Below, one piece after another: positions 35,055 to 46,500 of a stretch of 64,000 nucleotides of DNA. The stretch covers positions 1-64,000 of the forward strand of contig JAIZWL010000010.1 in assembly GCA_021498125.1 (NCBI GenBank). The letters run 5' to 3'. The translations under genes and the position numbers were made by a program. This DNA comes from Candidatus Thorarchaeota archaeon (lineage in GTDB: Archaea; Asgardarchaeota; Thorarchaeia; Thorarchaeales; Thorarchaeaceae). Positions within the stretch are counted from its first letter, which is position 1, and every line of letters begins with the position of its first letter. Under the pieces are notes generated by a model that saw nothing but the letters and a program-made list of their open reading frames with translations, was not told where the DNA came from and searched no databases.

Positions 35055-38000
35055 ATGAAAACAGGAAAGTTTTATGTTATATTAATGGCCTTGCTGCTAC
35101 TGATGCCTTCACTAATCAGTATTAATCCAATAAATCATACGACCAACAATTACATGACTACAAAACCAATGTCCCCTAAAGTCAAAGACATTCCATCAGT
35201 AGACACGGTCTCAGAAATAACACGAACGAACATTATGGAAAATCCCTCATTTGAGAGAACCACTATAAGAGGCACACCAATCGACTATTATTCCAGTGGA
35301 AGTGCATATGCACATACCAATTTCTCATACAAGGACGATGTCCATACCGGAGCTCAAGCAGCGTGCATTGAGGGTGAAGCCACCAATTCATCATCGAACT
35401 ATGCATCATTTTACCAGTATATCTCTGGCAATCGATACTTGTCAGAGAGTCAAACACTTGATGCATACTACAACATCCAAAAGCCCGGCCCAATTGATAA
35501 TGACGCATATACGTATATCCAAATTACAACTACAAACTCATCATATTATAGGATTTACGTGTACTATGTGATCAGTTATGGAACATTTGCTCCATCGAAC
35601 TGGAGTAATAGTATTTACTTTATGTTGAATAGTACTCTGAATAGTTGGAATCACTTAACCAGAAATATCACTCAGGATTTGCTCAGTGCGATACCTAGCA
35701 CAGCAACAGACCTGACAAGAAGGGTAGAGTCGGTCTATGTATCACTCACTTCATATACGGGTAACACGGAACGCATGTCTTCAATATTCGATGATTTTCG
35801 CATTCTTAATGGAACTGGCTACAACATACTAGCTAACAGTGGGTTTGAGAATACAAACCCGACCAATTGGAATGCGAACAATTATTCACCATCCCATATT
35901 GGAAGATCGGCAGATTGCACGGATGGGAAGAATGCATTGAACATAACCATTGCGTCCATTGGCCAAGGACACACGGGATATGCTTACACCCAAAGAGCTT
36001 TTTATAATACATATGATCAGTTCCTCCCGACAACAGAACAATCGGTCAAAATCGCATTTGATTGGAAATACTCAGACGTGTATAACGGTGGGGGGCAATA
36101 TGCGTTTGCAGGGTTACGGCTCGTGAATGACACCGGGTCTTTTTATCTATACTATTTATTGGGGGCGGATAGGGATACATATGCATACTCAAATTCAACC
36201 ACGGAGTTGTATTTTGAAGCCCAAAGTTTCGGAACAAGAGATCAATGGAACCATTTCTCACGGGATATATCTGCGGACCTAGCATCTATCGGATGGAAAA
36301 ACGTTTCATTATATCGTGTCCAATTTTATACATATCTTGGGAATCACGCCAATTCCTCAGTCCAGTTGCTTGTTGATGCGGTAGAGGTCAAGGCCTACAC
36401 CTTTGGAGACCCAGGGTTTGAGTCCATCTTTCGAGACACATCTTCAGATCGCATAGCGACATGGTATCGACAATCTGGTGATGCCTCAAGAGTGACTCGG
36501 TCAACAGACCGTCACTCTGGGGAGTATTCTGCAAATCTGACTGCGGAGAATAATCAGTATTCAAGCATTAGTCGGTTTAACTTCTTTACACCAGTTGATG
36601 CAGGATTGTATTTCGATGTCTCATGGAAAATCGTCTCAATGACATCTCCACCAACAGGTGACATCTATGCCAGAATTGGTTTGTATTTTGAGGGAGGCTA
36701 CACGCTCTACTATTTCTTAGCAAAATCGGCTTCACTCACATTAACTAATGACAGCTACAACTCGTATATCAATGTCAAGAACTTCAACACGACAGGCACA
36801 TGGTTTACAAATCACATGAACATCACAGATCATCTGAACGCCTCATTTGGAGAACATATATGGAATCTCACAGAGATACAGATCTGGGTGTATGCGTCCA
36901 GCGGAAACAAGATCGTGTTCTTGCTTGATGACATTGGTCTCGTCGATGTGATACCTCCAACTATCAGTTCGGTGTCGCACACCCCTGCTTCACCCATGTA
37001 CTATGAGCCTGTTGAGGTCACTGTAAATGCACAGGATGATCGCGCCAGTGTGAAGACTGTCACAGTCTATTACCGGACAACTGGGTCATGGACTGCCCAA
37101 CCCGCCAGTGAATCAGATGGTCATTACACCGCAACAATTCCAGCACAGGGCTATAACGCGACTGTAGAGTACTACGTGGAGGTCACGGATTGGTCAGGGA
37201 ATAGTGTGATCGATAACAACGGTGGATCGTATTACTCCTACACAGTTGGAGATGATGTGAACCCAACTGTGTCATTGGACCACCCAGTAAATGGGACAAC
37301 CGTGACAGGAGAGGCATGGCTCAATGTGACTGCTGATGATGCTGGAAGTGGAATAGACTATGTCGAGTTCAAGATAGACGGCGTATCTGTATACAATGAC
37401 ACAACAGCACCATTCGCCCTGTACTGGAACTCCAGAACTGTAAGTAACGGCTCAAGGACTCTGACCGTTGTGGCGCATGATGTTGCCGGTCACGTGTCTG
37501 AGGACTTTATTGTCATCAATGTACAGAATGACGTTGCTCCACCAGAACTGACCTATGCCATCATCAATCCTTCGGAGCCACAGTATGGGGAGGATGTCAC
37601 AATCTCCGTTGGAGCTCTTGATGTGTCTGGTGTAGAGAATGTCACACTATTCTATCGCATGAATGGTGGCTCTTGGACCTCAGTACTCATGACCCAATCA
37701 GGAATTCTGTATAGCCATGTGATACCGGGACAACCTTATGGGACAGAGGTGGAATACTATATCGTTGCATACGACATCTATGGAACATCTGACTCCATAG
37801 GCTCCAGCTCGAACCCAAGAAGCTATACAGTGTCTGATCGAATCGCACCAGTCCTGAGCGTGAGTGGCCCATCAACCACCGAGCCAGTCATGGGAACCGT
37901 GGCATTCCAGGTCACAGCAAACGATCTTGGCAGCGGTATTGATCGAGTAGAGTTCAAGGTTGATGGAACTACTGTCGAGTCCAAGGCTGGTGGCACCTTC

Positions 38001-38243
38001 AACTGGAACACTCTTGACTTTGAGAACGGCAATTACACACTGACCTTTACTGCATATGATAATGCAGGCAACACAGTGACTTTCAGCATCGAATATCAGG
38101 TCCATAATCCGGTGGGCATTGAAGGAATTACAGCAAGCCTCTCGTCACTCATGGCTCAATACGGTTTCATCTTGGGTGCTGCTACTGTGGTCATCATTCT
38201 AGTAGTGATCAAGATCATTGCTAGGAAACGAGGCAGTGCGTAG
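35055..38243 (+). CDS. Large secreted surface protein with jelly-roll-like and Ig-like domains and C-terminal anchor
   Basis: 1062 residues. A signal peptide (VILMALLLLMPSLISI) precedes three related ~180-residue beta-rich domains (each opening with NPSFE, NSGFEN or DPGFES), a layout of carbohydrate-binding jelly rolls. Residues ~630-1025 contain four Ig-like domains with AxDxSG-type loops (VEYYVEVTDWSGN, VEYYIVAYDIYG), alternating with VTADDAGSGID repeats. The end has a membrane helix FILGAATVVIILVVIKII and a basic tail. Asn-glycosylation sequons are frequent. This looks like an adhesin or part of the cell envelope. A terminator hairpin follows the stop. Confidence 0.8.
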   Translation: MKTGKFYVILMALLLLMPSLISINPINHTTNNYMTTKPMSPKVKDIPSVDTVSEITRTNIMENPSFERTTIRGTPIDYYSSGSAYAHTNFSYKDDVHTGAQAACIEGEATNSSSNYASFYQYISGNRYLSESQTLDAYYNIQKPGPIDNDAYTYIQITTTNSSYYRIYVYYVISYGTFAPSNWSNSIYFMLNSTLNSWNHLTRNITQDLLSAIPSTATDLTRRVESVYVSLTSYTGNTERMSSIFDDFRILNGTGYNILANSGFENTNPTNWNANNYSPSHIGRSADCTDGKNALNITIASIGQGHTGYAYTQRAFYNTYDQFLPTTEQSVKIAFDWKYSDVYNGGGQYAFAGLRLVNDTGSFYLYYLLGADRDTYAYSNSTTELYFEAQSFGTRDQWNHFSRDISADLASIGWKNVSLYRVQFYTYLGNHANSSVQLLVDAVEVKAYTFGDPGFESIFRDTSSDRIATWYRQSGDASRVTRSTDRHSGEYSANLTAENNQYSSISRFNFFTPVDAGLYFDVSWKIVSMTSPPTGDIYARIGLYFEGGYTLYYFLAKSASLTLTNDSYNSYINVKNFNTTGTWFTNHMNITDHLNASFGEHIWNLTEIQIWVYASSGNKIVFLLDDIGLVDVIPPTISSVSHTPASPMYYEPVEVTVNAQDDRASVKTVTVYYRTTGSWTAQPASESDGHYTATIPAQGYNATVEYYVEVTDWSGNSVIDNNGGSYYSYTVGDDVNPTVSLDHPVNGTTVTGEAWLNVTADDAGSGIDYVEFKIDGVSVYNDTTAPFALYWNSRTVSNGSRTLTVVAHDVAGHVSEDFIVINVQNDVAPPELTYAIINPSEPQYGEDVTISVGALDVSGVENVTLFYRMNGGSWTSVLMTQSGILYSHVIPGQPYGTEVEYYIVAYDIYGTSDSIGSSSNPRSYTVSDRIAPVLSVSGPSTTEPVMGTVAFQVTANDLGSGIDRVEFKVDGTTVESKAGGTFNWNTLDFENGNYTLTFTAYDNAGNTVTFSIEYQVHNPVGIEGITASLSSLMAQYGFILGAATVVIILVVIKIIARKRGSA

Positions 38244-38258
38244 AGAACGAATAATAGC

Positions 38259-38297
38259 TTGATGAGGTCTTTGTGCCTCATCAACTCTCCTTTTTAT
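38259..38297 (+). terminator. Hairpin terminator after the surface-protein gene
   Basis: TTGATGAGG at 38259-38267 pairs with CCTCATCAA at 38276-38284, with an 8-nt loop, followed by CTCTCCTTTTTATTTC. The perfect 9-bp stem and T-rich tail directly after the stop codon are good evidence. Confidence 0.75.
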
Positions 38298-38384
38298 TTC
38301 ATTAAGATCACATCAGCATAGATAAGGAACTGTGCCGTATTCCGATGCATTCAAGTTAAGAGCATACTATCTAATCTCAACGAG

Positions 38385-40193
38385 ATGATTCATGTACAAG
38401 AGGTCTCAATAGTGGGTCGAATACGACGATTGAATGATAATCTGATAGCGCTTATCTCAGCAGGAGAAGTGATCGAGGGACCGTTCTCCGTGGTCAAGGA
38501 GCTCGTGGAGAACTCGTTGGATGCTGGTGCCACATCTATTGACATTGAGATCTCAGGGGGAGGAATTGATAGGATAGTCGTCTCTGATAATGGCAGCGGG
38601 ATCTTACGCGAGGACTGTACGGTCTGCCTAGAGAGATATGCCACGAGCAAGATCGCAACACGAGAGGACATTGAAGGTATCAAGACATACGGGTTTCGGG
38701 GAGAGGCACTTGCAAGCATCTCAGCCATTGCAGACGTGAGAATTGTCACACGCGCAGAAGAGGAGACTGTTGGAACGGAGCTCATCGCGCCCGCAGGAGA
38801 ACAGCCTACGATCAGGGAGACCTCACGACCCAGAGGCACGACCGTAGAGGTGAGCGATCTCTTTGCCCGAGTGCCTGCTAGAAGAAAGCACCTCGCCGGA
38901 CCAAAGACTGAGGCACGGAGAGTCATGGATGTCGTCATGCGTCATGCGGCGGTCCGGAACGATATCGGCTTTCGACTCATCCGTGATGGAGAGGTCATCA
39001 TTGACTGCCCGGCAGGACAGTCCCGCCAAGACAGGCTCACCTATCTGTGGGGGACCCAGATCTCGGGAATGCTCATCGAAGTCGACTACACTCTTGAAGA
39101 CATCCGAGTCGAGGGAATCATCATACGCCCACCGATGTCGAGAGGAAGCCGAAATAGGGAATACTTCTCGATATTGAAGAGACCGATCGAAGACAATCGA
39201 TTGAGTCGAGCTGTTGAGAGCGCATACTCTACGCTCCTGATGCGTGGGAGGTATCCTGCCTGTGTCTTGGACATAACGGTTGATGTGAATACTGTCGATG
39301 CCAACGTCCACCCGACAAAACGAGAGGTGAGAATCACGGACATGGATCATGTTGTGGAAGCGGTCCAGCTCGCGGTCATTCATGCCTTGCGACAGGACAC
39401 ACCACCTGAGACCACTGCCAGTCTTGAGGACTTCATCCCTGAACGGGACGGAATTCAATCTCACGAACCAATCCCTCAGAGAACAATCGCAGCAACTACC
39501 CCCATACCGCCTCCTCCAGTAAAGAGGCCAAAGGTACCAATTGAGAGCAGAGAACTCTTCGAACAGGAAGACTCCGCTCAGGAGCAACAGGAGACCCGGA
39601 TTGATCCTCTGGGTGGTACGTTCAAGATCATAGGCCAGATACAGAATGTATACATCCTCCTCGAGTTTGATGATGCACTGGTCATTATTGATCAGCATGC
39701 CGCTCATGAGCGTGTGATGTACGAACGATTCCGTAAACAGGTCAATGAGGGGAAGGTCGTCGCCCAAGAGCTGTTAGAACCGCTCGTGCTCGAATTGAGT
39801 CCCGATGACACGGAACGGATTGCTGAACTGAAGGACTCGTTTGAGAGAGTGGGATTTTCGGTGGACATGTTTGGCACACGGGAGATCATCGTACAGACGG
39901 TACCCGACATTCTTGGACACCAGATCTCAGGGCGAGAGCTTCTTGGTCTCATGGATGAGATACTTGAGGTTGGAAGAGAGCAACCAGTTGATCACTTCAT
40001 GGATGAACTGGTCAAGTTGACGGCGTGCCACAATGCGATTCGAGCAGGCCAAGCCCTGAACACAGAGGAGATTCGCAACCTTCTGGAAGAGATGGCTGAG
40101 ACCCCAAATCGGTACAACTGCCCACATGGTAGACCGACTATGATCCGCATCACATATGACGAGCTGGAGCGCAGATTCAAACGAACAGTCTGA
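38385..40193 (+). CDS. mutL: DNA mismatch repair protein MutL with endonuclease motif
   Basis: 602 residues. The N-terminal GHKL ATPase is complete: ELVENSLDAGA, SDNGSGI, YGFRGEALASI and VHPTKREVR. The C-terminal domain holds DQHAAHERVMYE, the DQHA(x)2E(x)4E metal motif of endonuclease-type MutL, followed by ACHNAIRAG and CPHGRPT, the conserved zinc-associated motifs. It therefore should nick the strand to be repaired, as in organisms without MutH. A proline-rich linker (~355-400) joins the two halves. mutS is upstream on the same strand with ten genes between. An alternative GTG start lies at 38412. Confidence 0.95.
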   Translation: MIHVQEVSIVGRIRRLNDNLIALISAGEVIEGPFSVVKELVENSLDAGATSIDIEISGGGIDRIVVSDNGSGILREDCTVCLERYATSKIATREDIEGIKTYGFRGEALASISAIADVRIVTRAEEETVGTELIAPAGEQPTIRETSRPRGTTVEVSDLFARVPARRKHLAGPKTEARRVMDVVMRHAAVRNDIGFRLIRDGEVIIDCPAGQSRQDRLTYLWGTQISGMLIEVDYTLEDIRVEGIIIRPPMSRGSRNREYFSILKRPIEDNRLSRAVESAYSTLLMRGRYPACVLDITVDVNTVDANVHPTKREVRITDMDHVVEAVQLAVIHALRQDTPPETTASLEDFIPERDGIQSHEPIPQRTIAATTPIPPPPVKRPKVPIESRELFEQEDSAQEQQETRIDPLGGTFKIIGQIQNVYILLEFDDALVIIDQHAAHERVMYERFRKQVNEGKVVAQELLEPLVLELSPDDTERIAELKDSFERVGFSVDMFGTREIIVQTVPDILGHQISGRELLGLMDEILEVGREQPVDHFMDELVKLTACHNAIRAGQALNTEEIRNLLEEMAETPNRYNCPHGRPTMIRITYDELERRFKRTV

Positions 40194-40486
40194 CCGTTAG
40201 CTCGAACCAAAGTCCTTTTTATTCCGATTTCATCTTACAATATTTGGCCTACCAGGAAGTGTGAATCGGAATCAGCGCTCGTAGACCACCGATTCCGAAG
40301 AGAAGCAGTGAATCGCACAATCTTGATAGGCGAAGACAGACCTAAATACCATGCCTGAGAAAGAGTGACTATGCGGATATAATACTGTGACTGTCGAAGA
40401 CTCGAAACCAAACACAATTCAAATCTGGGTCCCTTCAGAAAAACTTTCGGAGAGGATCAGAAGACTACGAGAACATTTCTACTCTT

Positions 40487-41002
40487 TTGCGACACGTTCT
40501 GAGACAACTCCCTAAGCTTGGGAATCCGATCTTGATCGATAGTAGAACTAATAGAGCGTTACTGACCAAGCACAAGAAGAACAAGTTCAAAGTCCAACAG
40601 GATGCATTCCATAAATTCTTGATCGAGATGATAGAGTCATATTTCACCTCCAAGTTAGGAGCCGGTTCGGAGTTCATCTCTCAGCTAAAGGCCGAGATCA
40701 AAGATATGACCGAACTCTTACCCAGACTTGTTCTGAGCGTATCTCGTTTGAGCCATGACGCAGGAACTTTAACTAATTTGTGGCAAAAGATCTCTAATAA
40801 CGAGCAGCTCCAGATGTTAGACGACCTATTTGAGAGATTAAAAGAACATGACAGTATGGACGAGTTTGGATTCGTGCTAGCCAACTTTGTAAAAGAAAGC
40901 CATAACCGTTTGATATCCACACATCAAAGAGATACAGGAACAAGAAAAATGGAGACCTTACTTTTCAAAGCTCTCCAAGGCATAATGAATTCGGCTTCGT
41001 AA
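40487..41002 (+). CDS. Hypothetical helical protein, possibly 5'-truncated by a frameshift
   Basis: The only start in this frame is TTG, with no clear ribosome-binding site. 171 mostly helical residues: LLTKHKKNKFKVQQDAFHKFLIEMIE, a long amphipathic LLPRLVLSVSRLS, then LDDLFERLKEHD. Directly upstream a different frame (from GTG 40387) encodes TVEDSKPNTIQIWVPSEK and continues into the same region before stopping at 40514. That stretch looks coding, so the true gene may start there and be joined by a +1 frameshift or sequencing error. No family recognised. The next gene starts 25 nt downstream. Confidence 0.45.
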   Translation: MRHVLRQLPKLGNPILIDSRTNRALLTKHKKNKFKVQQDAFHKFLIEMIESYFTSKLGAGSEFISQLKAEIKDMTELLPRLVLSVSRLSHDAGTLTNLWQKISNNEQLQMLDDLFERLKEHDSMDEFGFVLANFVKESHNRLISTHQRDTGTRKMETLLFKALQGIMNSAS

Positions 41003-41027
41003 ATGTAATGTGAAAGATATATAATTA

Positions 41028-41561
41028 ATGTCAGCCCCATTTTTTGATAATAGCCCCTCGATTAAGTGCTTTTTGCTACTCGGGAGAGAAAGGCGAAGAC
41101 TTTTACTATATAAAGTACATAAGAAATACGAGACCGGAACAATGGTCTCAGGGGTGGCGACTGTGAGCACCACCTGGTTCATAGCAAAAGAATACCTAAA
41201 GAGATTAGACGTATCATTTGAAGAGAGAGGACGGAAGACATTCAGTCTGTACCCTGTTGGCAAGACCAAGACCGAAGAGATAGAGGTCTTCCCGGGGACA
41301 AATTGGATCACGTTGACGACTCGGCTTCTGAATCTATCAGAAGTTCCGGAAAAGAAGAGAAAGGATGTCTACGAGAAGCTCCTGCGAATCAACGCCACGT
41401 TAGTCGAGATTAGTTTTGGCGTGGATAAGAAGAACTGTTTGACTCTGCGAAATGCGATCCCGGTGACAGGAATCTCATATGATGCATTTAGTGCGGTCTA
41501 TGAGGCGCACATCAATGGAATCAAATTATTCCAGAAGAAACTGCTCTCTCAACTATTGTGA
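41028..41561 (+). CDS. YbjN/CesT-like small protein
   Basis: 177 residues. The C-terminal half reads as alpha-beta: TNWITLTTRLLNLSEVPEKK, a helix YEKLLRINATLVEISFGVDKKNCLTLRNAIPV, and a final helix YDAFSAVYEAHINGIKLF. This strand-helix-LN...-strand-L-P-helix order matches the YbjN/type III chaperone-like fold. The N-terminal half is basic with KVHKKYETG. Probably co-transcribed with the helical gene upstream, 25 nt apart. Function unknown. Confidence 0.45.
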   Translation: MSAPFFDNSPSIKCFLLLGRERRRLLLYKVHKKYETGTMVSGVATVSTTWFIAKEYLKRLDVSFEERGRKTFSLYPVGKTKTEEIEVFPGTNWITLTTRLLNLSEVPEKKRKDVYEKLLRINATLVEISFGVDKKNCLTLRNAIPVTGISYDAFSAVYEAHINGIKLFQKKLLSQLL

Positions 41562-41745
41562 TGAGAGCCAAGTCGAATTGAACTGAAAATGCCAGAGTAG
41601 AGTTGTAGAACCGCAGACTCGTAAGAAGACGAGTTCGTGCAATATGTGCTGTCAATGTGTTTTTCGTGGCGTAGCCATGTAGAGGAAGCGATTGGCCAGT
41701 CCTTAAATGAAAACGACGAAAACAACAACTGCCAGAACTGTATTT

Positions 41746-41782
41746 TAAAAAAAGAGAGGGGAGAAGAGGGAAGACCCTCTTC
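41746..41782 (-). terminator. Hairpin terminator of the first giant surface gene
   Basis: On the minus strand, GAAGAGGGTCTTCCCTCTTC followed by a CTCTC spacer and TTTTTTT. The stem of about eight base pairs and T-run lie just after the stop codon. Confidence 0.75.
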
Positions 41783-41788
41783 AGTAGT

Positions 41789-43560
41789 CTATCGTCGGCG
41801 TTTGGATACTAACACTACGAGGATCACTACGACAACTGCAATGCCACCCACCATGATCAGCATTTCCGAGTTGATCTCAGGGCCACCGCCCGTATATGGT
41901 GGATTGGTCGTGGTGGTTGCCACCATGCCCTTACCAACAACATAGGTCAGAACCATGGACTCATAGCTACCTGAGGGTGTAGATACTAACACCTTGAAGT
42001 AGACCTGAGTGTCCTCGTCAAATGGCGGAATAGTGCCAGCCCAAGTGTTGCCGTTCTCGTTCCACATAGACCCCGAGTTCCAGTTCGCGTCATCGGTACT
42101 ATAGAGGAGAGAGACCTCGTTGATCTGCTCGCTCGTATAGATGTCACCACGAACCGTCACTGAGTCACTGGATGTAGGAACGGCAGGCTCGATGCTGAAG
42201 GCACCGAAGGTCACTGGTCCAAGACCACCCTGGACACCAGAGGCGGACACGTAGCTGACAAAGACCGGGTCCTGATTGACGCTAAAGCCTTCCCACTCGG
42301 GGAAGCCAATAGTCACCATGTACATGCTTGAACTAAAGCTCCAAGCAGTTGCGGACTTGCCCGAGTCTGACTCGAAGGCCGTTCGGAAAGTACCCAATGG
42401 GGTCGTGTAGCTGAGAACATCGTACGGAGCAGTGAGGTTCTTGCCCCAGTCATAGGTGACGCCACCCATGATCATCTCAGCAAAACGGGCACCTGAGGTC
42501 TCAAGGTCAAACCTGTCCGAACTCACAGTGCTCTCGCTGTCGGCAAAGGTGCCGTTCGCCTTGAAGGCAAAGTCGGACATGCGGACCTCGGAGAAGTAGT
42601 TGAGTGCAAGACTGCGGTTCTCGAGATTATCTCTGCCACCAAGCAGATCCACATCCCAATTTCCGACGTAGTTATCCACCTTGATCCGTGCCTGATTATT
42701 GATGTCGCTGGAAGAAACAGTACCTTGGAAGTGTACTAGAAATGACAGCTCGTCGATAGTAATCTTGGTCGGTCGCTCGTCAAAGGTCCTCATGTCGGTA
42801 CCAGTGACTAGACTGTCATACCAGCCCCAGTAACCATAGGAGGTGAATGGGAAGACAGTTCCGTTGACATTATGGAATGTGACGCCCCATGTCACCTCAT
42901 TGGTGAGATTGAGGTTCAACCAGCCAGAGGCATTGAGATTACCATAGGCCTCGCCAGGAGTGACAAAGCTCACCGACTCCACGGAGTCAGGAATGAGGAA
43001 GTGTGTCAGCTCACTATTTGATGGATTGTTGACATCAACGGACATGACACTATCATTGTTCGTGTCCTTCCAGAGCATGAGGCCACTGTATTCATAGTGA
43101 AGACCAATGTCTAGCCAGTGATCGACATCGCCAACCATGGTCGAAGTCCCATAATTCTGGTCAATACCAAAGCTGAGCCATGTCCAAGTCTGACCACCCT
43201 GATCGATCCAGTCCCAACCATTCGCTTGAGCCTGTGCAAGAATATCCGCCCAGGTCATATTCTGAGCCATCCATGCAACACCCCAATATCCAGCTCGTGG
43301 AGTATCATCGCTGAACATCAGTGTGTCCTTGATGATGTCCATGTCAGTGGAATTCACTCTCGTGAAGTCGGCTGCATGATACCAGTAGAAGGACTGACTC
43401 CATGTGTAGTTCCAAGTGAAGGTATCTACACCCAGCCACGAGTTGACATGCATCTCGTCACCATAAGCAGTACCGTTGGGATCCCAAGTGAGCCAGACAT
43501 CCATGTGGTCCCATGAATGGGTCCAACTATCTGTCGATTCGTACTCCTCAAGGATGTAGT
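41789..43560 (-). repeat. Near-identical paralogous segment shared with 48033-49760
   Basis: The C-terminal coding part of protein A repeats at 48033-49760 in protein B. Stretches such as 42205-42270 are identical base for base to 48463-48528. Elsewhere roughly nine bases in ten match by eye, including third positions. This is a large direct repeat from gene duplication or later gene conversion. Confidence 0.8.
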
Positions 43561-46500
43561 ACTGATCACTAGTGGTCTCGAAGTCCCCATCAAGATCCAG
43601 TGCGCCATTGGTCGGATCAATTGCCCAGTTCTTAAAGTCCCACATTCCCCATGCGGGTATACCTATGACAACAGAATCAAAGTTCTTGTAGACAGCACTA
43701 TCGATTGGTTCAGGACCGTACACATATGCATGACCCCAAACGTATCTCAAGCGTCGAATAGGTTCTATGTGAGAGGTGGCGTTTACCAGACTACCCTTGT
43801 AATAAAATTGGTAGATGGGGTGGTCATTACTAAGATAGACTTCGGCAGATGATGTGCCATTCACGATTCGAAGTTGGGTATTGATATACGCATTGTCATG
43901 AACAACATACGTCTGATTATTGAAGTCAATCACCGTGTGCGATGCATTCTCATATGCTATTGCATGTGAGATGACCAATACTGGAAGAGATCGATAATTG
44001 GTTCCAAGTTCGATCTCGCTGCCATTTAGTGCAATATAGAAGTACACAGTATAATTGTCCTGTTGGCGACTATAGGGATAGTTGAACCAAGAGTAGAACT
44101 GCGTACCATCGAGATCCATCAGATAGACATTCACCAGATTGGTCTCATTCACAAGCCAATAGGTGCCATTGAGAAGGTGATAGAGATAGCAATTGTTAGG
44201 TGCACTCCAATTTAGAGGCTGACCATACTCGTTGCTATAGTACTCAACGGTCTCAAGTGGACTGAACATCTGATTTCCACTAAAAGTACCAACTTCAGCA
44301 GTACTACTACTGACAGTCGGATTCCATGCAATTGTGCCATTAGCGATAATGACTCTCTGGAATGACTCGACCACTTCATAGGTTGTCCCATTGATAATAG
44401 TATACAAGAGTGAGTCATTGTATTTGTGGACAGGATAGAACGTACCGTTATAGACCAGTGATCTGGTCGAGGGTACCTTTCCGCCCTCCGAGATCAGATG
44501 GTCGAGATCGTACTCGTCAGCAGACGCAGCACCAGGATAGGGCATCTCGTGTATGAGACCATTCCCATCTTCATAGTACCAGAAACGGTCTATATTCCAA
44601 GACACCAATATCACTGCGTCACCATCATACTGTCCAATGTAATACACTTCAGACCAGCTGACAAACTGCCAAGAGCCTTCGATGTACATCATGTACCGAT
44701 CTGTCACTGAGTCATGCTGCAACTGGTAGAGAATACCGTCAACATCCATGATGAAGTAGGTTGACGCAGCACTATCCCACCAATACTCACTGATATTGAG
44801 TAGACCATTGTTACCATAGCGGACATACTTGTAATTGGTCATATTATCCGGAGTCACAAAGTCGTAAGGTGTGATGTTGACCGAGGGACCCGAATATTCC
44901 CAATCGCCTTGGTGAAGGCCTCCGTAAATATCAATCCAGTAGTAATAGCCGCCACTATCGTTGCCATCCCACCAACGGTCCCAGTCCTGAGCCGTTAGGA
45001 AGGTGTCACCGTTACTGACGGTCACATTGTAGATCCAGATACCCTCAGTATAGGTCACCGGGAGCCTAGTGCCATTGACCAGCTCATAGTAGTAGTAATT
45101 CTGAGAGGTGATAGGATCATAGTGGTCATAGAAAAACAGACGCTTGACATCTTTTTGCATTCCGGGATCAAAGATGGTCGTCACCTGAATTGGTATCTTT
45201 TCATTATTAATGAGAACAAATGGTGCCTCACGACCCATCATAAATGCAGAACCTAGTGTACCGTTAACGAAGTTGTACGCCAATTGATTTTCAAAATTCT
45301 GATCGACATAGATCAATGATTCTTGATAATCAAAGCTGTAGACTGGCTCCATGCCCCATGAATACACAGGATGCAGGCCCCAGATACTATCATAGTCTTC
45401 ATGCCATGTGTTATTCATGAAGGAGAAGTCCCACCAGTATGTGGTGTCGGGAACTGCGTCGCTCATATTTACAAAGAAGGAGACATACAAGTTGCCGTCC
45501 TCAGTCCACTTGGTGAAGTTCTCAGTTGTACAGAATGGCGATGTGACTTCGGTATTAGGACCACGTTCGGGGATCCATTCCGTTTGCCATTCACCAGTCT
45601 GCTGGTTGAAGAACCAAGTGGTCCACACCCAGCCTTCGATCTCGCCCCATTCCCATATTTGGTAGGCACCAAAGACATACTCGGTCGCGCCGGATGTCGC
45701 ATTGTATACTTTATGCCAGCCTGTCTTGTTGACAAGAACATAGTCCCAATGAGTACCATATGTGAGGTTGGTCAAGGTGGTGTAGTTATACGCCGTCAGC
45801 GTCGGGCTGCCGTCCATAGCATAATTGATCTCGTATGAGAGAGAAGACCATGTTGTCTCGTTTTCGGACCAAGTACCGTCGTATGCCTTGAGCCGTAAGA
45901 ACGCAGCATCAATATCATCAGCGATCGAGCTGCCGCCCTGTAGTTCGGCCTTCACTTGGAAGTATTGGCCCTTGTCAACTTGGAAGGTCCAACCTGAGGG
46001 ATTCTTTCCATCAGCTGTGAGAAGCCACGCGATCGTCACAGGGCTCTCAATTGCGACCTGTCGGGCCATATTGAATTCGGCCTCGGTCTGTAGAGGATTA
46101 CCTCCCCATGTTGCCGGACCCCAGTGATTGCCCTTGACATCAAAGACGTCAGCCCAAAAATTCACCGAGTTATAGCGATTGGTCGGGGGCATCTTGTCTG
46201 TGAAGTGCCCAACAAGATCAACCACCAACTGGTTATTGATCTCACGTGCTATGCACCGAGAGAAATTAAGTTCGAAGAACTTTGGAATATCAGTGGGATA
46301 GGGTTCTGTCACGATAAGGTCGCGTTCATCCACGCCATCAACATAGTGGTCAAGGGGATAGCCCCAGACAGTGTACCCATATTGCTCAGTCCAGTTACCG
46401 GAGCTCACATTATAGCTATAGTAAGCCATTGAGGGGACCCATTGAGTCTCATTATAGAGCACGGGTTCATTTTGACCACTTGTCGCATTCCATTCCCATG

